In this document: one piece after another, positions 59,312 through 64,000 of the stretch
How positions within the stretch are numbered: the stretch's first letter is position 1
How the letters are laid out: every line of letters starts with the position of its first letter
DNA from: RPQJ01 sp963744735
GTDB taxonomy: Bacteria; Pseudomonadota; Gammaproteobacteria; Steroidobacterales; Steroidobacteraceae
Assembly: GCA_963744735.1 (NCBI GenBank)
Contig: CAVUVH010000034.1
Coordinates: forward strand, 372,001-436,000
Length of the DNA: 64,000 bases
Direction: 5' to 3'
Made by a program: the position numbers and the translations under genes
Notes under the pieces: generated by a model
Seen by the model: the letters and a program-made list of their open reading frames with translations, nothing else
The model's database searches: none
What the model was told of the DNA's origin: nothing

Positions 59312-60477
59312 CGCGGCACCTTGCGGGTGAGGTCAGTGACGGCATCGAGCAGCACCGAGGCCGAGAAGGCGAGCACGACCGTGGGGATGGCGCCGAGCAG
59401 GACGAGATCGATGGCCGTCTGCCCGATGCCCTGGAAGACGAATGCGCCGAGACCGCCGCCGCCGATCAGCGCGGCGATCGTGACCAGGCCGATGTTCTGC
59501 ACCAGCACGATGCGGATGCCGGTCAGGATGGTCGGCAGCGCGAGCGGCAGTTCGACCTGGCGCAGGACCTGGCTGCCGGTCAGCCCCATGCCGCGGGCCG
59601 CGTCGACGGCGGCCGGCGACACGCGCGACAGGCCGACCACGACATTGCCGACGATCGGCAGCAGCGAATACAGGAACAGCGCCACCACCGCCGGGGCCGC
59701 ACCGATGCCGCTGACGCCGAGCGCCGCGAGCGCCGGGAACGCCGCGGCCAGTGCGGCGAGCGGCGCCATCAGGATGCCGAACAGCGCGATCGAAGGCACC
59801 GTCTGCACGAAGTTCAGCGCACCCAGCACCGCCGCCTTGAGCCGCGGCACGCGGTGACAGAGCACGCCGAGCGGCAGTGCCACCAGCAGGGCCGCCGCGA
59901 GCGAGCCGAGCGCGAGCGCCAGGTGCCGGTGAATCTCCTGCGCGAAACGCGTCGCGTTGACGGCGTACTCGCGCATGATCGAGAGCTGGTCGAACCAGCC
60001 GCTGCCGAGCGCGGCCAGCGCGACGGCCAGGCATGCGACGAGCCAGGCCACGCGTTGCACGGGGCCCGGGCGCAGCCGGGTCAGCGCGTCGGTCGCGAGC
60101 AGGCCGAGCGCGACCAGCACGATCCAGAAGGCGCCGCCCGGCGCGATGCGGTAGACCCGGTTGCCGTCTGGGGTCAGGGCATCGGCTGCCGCGCCGACGG
60201 CGAGGCACAGCGCGCCGATGCCGGCGAACGCGGCGAGCAGCCGCAGGCGCGGACGATCGACGCACATGCCCACGACCGCGGCGAGCGCGAGCGCCGCATA
60301 AAGGGACCACGCCGCCCACGCGGGCAGCACGTCGAACAGCGCGCGCGGCTCTCCCGGCATGATCCGGTTGGCCTTGAACACGACCAGGGGCAGGGTGGCG
60401 AGCGCGAGGCTGCCCACGGTCGCAAGCAAAGCGCCGAGCGGGTCGATGCGGCTGCGCGGCAGGGCCACGGCAGTCAT
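59308..60477 (-). CDS. yehY: Betaine ABC transporter permease, YehY-like (long form)
   Basis: 389 residues, matching the long YehY permease (385 in E. coli). Several N-terminal helices (LLATVGSLALATLPLVVFKA, AAWSLYAALALAAVVGMCVD, GIGALCLAVGAAADAL, FWIVLVALGLLATDAL) precede the ordinary six-helix core with the EAA loop AVDAARGMGLTGSQVLRQVE, LPLALPTILTGIRIVLVQNI and LIGGGGLGAFVFQGIGQ. The frame is intact; it overlaps both neighbours by four bases (ATGA), so the transport genes are one operon. Confidence 0.92.
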   Translation of the reverse strand: MTAVALPRSRIDPLGALLATVGSLALATLPLVVFKANRIMPGEPRALFDVLPAWAAWSLYAALALAAVVGMCVDRPRLRLLAAFAGIGALCLAVGAAADALTPDGNRVYRIAPGGAFWIVLVALGLLATDALTRLRPGPVQRVAWLVACLAVALAALGSGWFDQLSIMREYAVNATRFAQEIHRHLALALGSLAAALLVALPLGVLCHRVPRLKAAVLGALNFVQTVPSIALFGILMAPLAALAAAFPALAALGVSGIGAAPAVVALFLYSLLPIVGNVVVGLSRVSPAAVDAARGMGLTGSQVLRQVELPLALPTILTGIRIVLVQNIGLVTIAALIGGGGLGAFVFQGIGQTAIDLVLLGAIPTVVLAFSASVLLDAVTDLTRKVPR

Positions 60478-61406
60478 CGGCTGCCGGTCGCCGCGCGCAG
60501 CAGGCCGCGTGCGCGCAGGTGGTCGCCGGCCACCTCGGCCGCGGACTCGCCGTCGATCTGCATGCGTGCGTTGAGTGCCTGCAGCGTGCGCGTGTCGAGA
60601 CCCTGCATCAGCTCGCGCACGATGCCCTTGATCGCGGGGTGCTCATGCAGCACCTGCTCGCGGATGATCGGCACCGGGGCGTAGACCGGCTGGTCGCGTC
60701 GGTCGTCCTCCAGCAGGACCAGCCTGGCCGCGGCGATGCCGCCGTCGGTGCCGTAGACCATCGCCGTGTTGATGCCGTTGGTGCGCGCGGCCGCTGCTCC
60801 GATCGTGGCGGCCGTCTCGCCGCCCGCGAGCACGATCTTCTGCCGCGGCTCGAGGTGGAAGCCGTAGGTCTGCTCGAGCGAGCGCAGCGTGCCGGCGTTG
60901 GCGAACTCGGCGGAGCAGGCCAGCCGGGCCTTGCCGCCGTCGCGGACCCAGCGCGCGAAGTCGCTCATGGTCGCGAGCCGGTGCTCGGCAGCGACGTCCT
61001 GCCGCACGGCGAGCGCCCACGAATTGCTGGCCGGCGCCGGCGCCAGCCAGACGATGCGGTTCGCCGCGTAGTCCAGCTGCGCGCCCAGTTCGTAGCCGCG
61101 CTGCAGGTCCTTCCAGGCGGGGTCGCCGGCGCGGTTGAAGAAGAAGCCCGCGTTGCCCGTGTACTCGACATAGAGGTCGATCTCGCCCGCCAGCAGCGCC
61201 TTGCGCACCACCGGCGTGGCGCCGAGCGTCAGCCGGTTGGCCGTCGGGATGCCGTGCGCCTCGAGCAGCTGGCGGATCATCTCGCCGATCATCGCGGACT
61301 CGCTCGACAGCTTGGACGACACGACGACCGGAGCCGCGGCCGACGCGACCGGAATGGCGCCCAGCCAGGCGGCCGCCAATGCCAGTGTCCGCAGGATCTG
61401 CCGCAA
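60474..61406 (-). CDS. yehZ: Betaine-binding periplasmic protein, YehZ/OsmF-like
   Basis: Signal peptide (to VASAA), then a two-lobed binding fold: VVSSKLSSESAMIGEMIRQL, LTLGATPVVRKALLAGEIDL, YVEYTGNAGFFFNR, and TNGINTAMVYGTDGGIAAAR. 310 residues (OsmF 305), intact. In E. coli YehZYXW imports glycine betaine poorly and Salmonella OsmU is similar, so the ligand here could be betaine or another quaternary amine. The linked demethylation genes make a catabolic role likely. First gene of the operon, divergent from the flavoprotein. Confidence 0.9.
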   Translation of the reverse strand: MRQILRTLALAAAWLGAIPVASAAAPVVVSSKLSSESAMIGEMIRQLLEAHGIPTANRLTLGATPVVRKALLAGEIDLYVEYTGNAGFFFNRAGDPAWKDLQRGYELGAQLDYAANRIVWLAPAPASNSWALAVRQDVAAEHRLATMSDFARWVRDGGKARLACSAEFANAGTLRSLEQTYGFHLEPRQKIVLAGGETAATIGAAAARTNGINTAMVYGTDGGIAAARLVLLEDDRRDQPVYAPVPIIREQVLHEHPAIKGIVRELMQGLDTRTLQALNARMQIDGESAAEVAGDHLRARGLLRAATGSR

Positions 61407-61564
61407 GCCGCCTCCGTTGCGCGAGCCGCATACGCGCGAGTGGCACGGTGTCGGGCCGTGCGCGCCTCGTCAAGCCTTTCCTCGCCGGGCACGCCGCCGC
61501 CGTCCCGGCTTGTCATCCGCGGGCGGTCATGCTCCCATCCGGCGTCCACCGGGAGACACCCAGA

Positions 61565-63981
61565 ATGAAGGCATCTGCGCAGGCCGTGATCATCGGCGGC
61601 GGCGTCGTTGGCGCCAGCGTCCTCTATCACCTGGCCAGGGCCGGCTGGACCGACGTGCTGCTGCTCGAGAAGAGCGAGCTGACCTCCGGCTCGACCTGGC
61701 ACGCCGCCGGCGGCATGCACACCTTCAACGGCGAGGCCAACATCTCGCGCCTGCAGAAGTACACCATCGACCTGTATCGCGAGATCGAGGAGCTGTCCGG
61801 CCAGTCCTGCGGCCTGCACCCGAACGGCGGCCTGATGCTGGCGGCGACGCAGGGCGAACTCGACAGCCTGAAGCTGATCTGTTCGCGCGCGCGCTACCTC
61901 GGCATGGAAACCGAGATGATCACCCTCGCGGAGGCGCTCGAGCTCAATCCGCTGATCGACCCGCAGGCATTTCATCGGCGCGTTGTGGCGCGCCGACGGC
62001 GGTCACTGCGATCCATCCGGCACCACGCATGCCTACGTCAAGGCGGCGCGCAAGCTCGGCGCCTCGGTCGAGCGCTTCACGCGCGTCGTCGAGCTGAACC
62101 AGCGCGCCGACGGCAGCTGGGACGTCGTCACCGACAAGGGCACGGTGCACGCCGAGCACGTCGTCAACTGCGCCGGACTCTGGGCGCGCGAAGTCGGGCA
62201 GATGGTCGGCATCGAGCTGCCCGTGCTCGCAATGGAGCACCACTACCTGCTCACCGAGGACATCCCGGAACTGCAGGGCCGCGCGCAGGAGATCGTCAAC
62301 ACGACGGACTATGCCGGCGAGATCTACATGCGGCAGGAGCGGGGTGGTGCGCTGATCGGCACCTACGAGCCGCACGGCCGGGTCTGGTCGCCGGTACGCA
62401 CGCCGGACGATTTCTCGATGCAGCTGCTGCCGGACGAGTTCGAGCGCCTGGCGCCGCACTTCGAGGTCGGCTTCGAGCACTTCCCGGCGCTCGGCCGCGC
62501 CGGCATCCGCAAGGCGATCAACGGGCCGTTCACCTTCGCGCCCGATGGCAACCCGCTGGTGGGGCCGGTGCGCGGCCTGCGCAACTACTGGGTGGCCTGC
62601 GCGGTGATGGCGGGGTTCAGCCAGGGCGGCGGCATCGGCCTCGTCCTGTCGCGCTGGATGACCGAGGGCGATCCGGGCCAGGACATCCTGTCGATGGACG
62701 TGGCGCGCTTCGGCCGGTTTGCGACGCCGAAGTACACGTCGATCAAGGTGCCCGAGAACTACAGCCGGCGTTTCCGGCTCGCCTACCCGAACGAGGAACT
62801 GCCGGCGGCGCGACCCGTGCGCCGTTCACCCATCCACGACCGGTTGCTCGAGCGCCGGCGCCGTCATGGGCGCGAACTTCGGCCTCGAGCACGCGCTGTG
62901 GTTTGCGCCTCCCGGCACGCCGCCGGTCGAGACGCCGACCTACCGTCGTTCCGAGGCCTTTGCGGTCGTGCGCGAGGAATGCCGCGCCGTCCGCCGCACG
63001 GCCGGCCTCTACGAAACCACCAACTACGGCAAGTACGAGGTCACGGGCCGTGGCGCCCGCGCCTGGCTCGACCGCGTGTTCGCCTGCCGCATCCCGCGGC
63101 CGGGCAGGCTCGGGCTGGCGCCGATGCTCAATCCCGCGGGCCGCATCGTCGGCGATCTCTCGATCGCGTGCCTGGCCGAGGACCGCTATTTCATCGTCGG
63201 CTCGGGCTTCGCCGAGGAGTTCCACCTGCGCTGGTTCTGGTCGCAGGACCCGCCGCCCGACGTGTTCGTGCGTTCTGCGGCGTCGACGCTGTGCGGATTC
63301 TCGCTGGCCGGTCCGAACTCGCGCGAGATCCTGCAGCGGCTGGTGCGCCGGGACCTCTCCGCGGCGGCCTTCCGCTTCTTCGACGTCGCCGAGACGGCCG
63401 TGGGCTTTGCGCCGTCGATCGTGACCCGCGCGGGATTCACCGGCGAGCTGGGCTACGAGATCTGGACCACGCCCGACTACTTTGCCTCCCTGTACGACGA
63501 CCTGCGCGGGGCCGGCGAGGCGTCTGGCCTCGTCCTGTTCGGCGGGCGCGCGTTGTCCTCGCTGCGGCTGGAGAAGAACTACGGTTCGTTCAACAAGGAC
63601 TTTCGTCCCGACTACACGCCGGGCGAAACCGGGCTCGACCGGTTCGTCGACTTCGACAAGCCCGAATTCGTCGGTCGCGCGGCGTCGCTGGCCGAGCGCG
63701 CGACCGGGCCGGGGCGCCGGTTCGTGGTGCTGGAGGTGGCGGCGCGCGATGCCGACGTCGTCGGCTACGAGTCCATCATGCATGGCGGCCAGGCGGTGGG
63801 CTACGTGACCTCCGGCGCCTATGGCCACTGCGTCGAGCGCAGCCTCGCCGCGGGCTACGTGCCCGCGGCACTGGCACGCGAAGGCGAACGCTTCGAGATC
63901 GACCTGCTCGGGGAATTGTGCGCGGCCACCGTGCGGCTGCAGCCGCTGTACGATCCGCAAGGACTGAGGCTGCGCAGCTGA
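61565..63981 (+). CDS. Dimethylglycine/sarcosine dehydrogenase-like FAD - folate (GcvT) protein (frame broken twice)
   Basis: An N-terminal DAO-type flavin domain (AVIIGGGVVGASVLYHLARA) has the sequence SGSTWHAAGGMHTF, whose His corresponds to the covalent flavin site in dimethylglycine dehydrogenases. A linker and a C-terminal folate-binding GcvT domain follow (LYETTNYGKYEVTGRGARAW, RAGFTGELGYEIW, ALSSLRLEKNYG, VSGAYGHCVERSLAAGYV-type end). About 805 codons, normal for the family. Two extra bases, near 61975 and 62850, explain the breaks. It removes a methyl group from a secondary or tertiary N-methyl amine as 5,10-methylene-tetrahydrofolate. Divergent from yehZYXW. Confidence 0.88.
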
Positions 63982-64000
63982 GCGTCCGTCAGCGCTCGAC

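Overview
The window is high-GC DNA (roughly two thirds G+C by eye) from a Gram-negative proteobacterium, most likely a gammaproteobacterium. Evidence: the aroQ-accB order next to a full-length dsbD, slyX, a KdkA-type Kdo kinase beside waaA, tolC preceded by a pcm-like methyltransferase gene, and glnE. I see no rRNA, tRNA or CRISPR array. Coding density is high on both strands. Many genes, including essential ones (groEL, apt, waaA, kdkA), are broken by single-base indels. Where I could rebuild a junction, one base too many or too few restored the family sequence, so I read these as sequence or assembly errors and annotate across them, giving approximate break positions.

Layout. 1-3667 (minus): accB (partial), aroQ, a TlpA-like thioredoxin and dsbD with a doubled N-terminal domain. 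3927-6130: groES-groEL with a promoter overlapped by a CIRCE operator, then a repeat and a strong terminator. 6221-11624: a small unknown protein, a secreted trypsin-like protease coupled to a TonB-C-domain protein, and a membrane TolB-like/TPR protein. 11639-12660: a REP-associated tyrosine transposase (RAYT) gene inside a perfect 16-bp inverted repeat. 12664-16650: small membrane proteins, an EamA/RarD-type exporter, MAPEG and a nitroreductase. 16765-21853: apt, an MFS exporter, glnE and a DUF6165 gene.

21894-31857: lipopolysaccharide inner-core genes (GT9, kdkA, waaA), tolC with a pcm-like gene, a PAS-GGDEF-EAL protein, a hairpin-rich intergenic region, a MOSC protein, and the GST-slyX pair. 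32608-36058: an Lrp regulator divergent from ornithine cyclodeaminase and arginase (arginine to ornithine to proline), then a barnase-like RNase with its barstar. 36275-41565: a Crp/Fnr regulator plus a remnant of a second one, and a set of small envelope or stress proteins (BON lipoprotein, Lmo0937-type peptide, glycine-zipper protein) ending in a phospholipase-D-type lipoprotein. 41710-50953: a fatty acid hydroxylase translationally coupled to an 8.5-kb cyclic beta-1,2-glucan synthase gene. 51099-54146: an amidohydrolase and a TIR-TolB-TPR protein.

54183-63981 looks like a quaternary-amine gene group: an MttB-superfamily methyltransferase without a pyrrolysine codon, an orphan PhnD-like binding protein, a membrane desaturase, a complete YehZYXW-type betaine importer, and a divergent dimethylglycine/sarcosine-dehydrogenase-like flavoprotein. 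Uptake of a betaine followed by stepwise demethylation is the simplest reading. It is an inference from gene content, and I rate this region the most interesting in the window.
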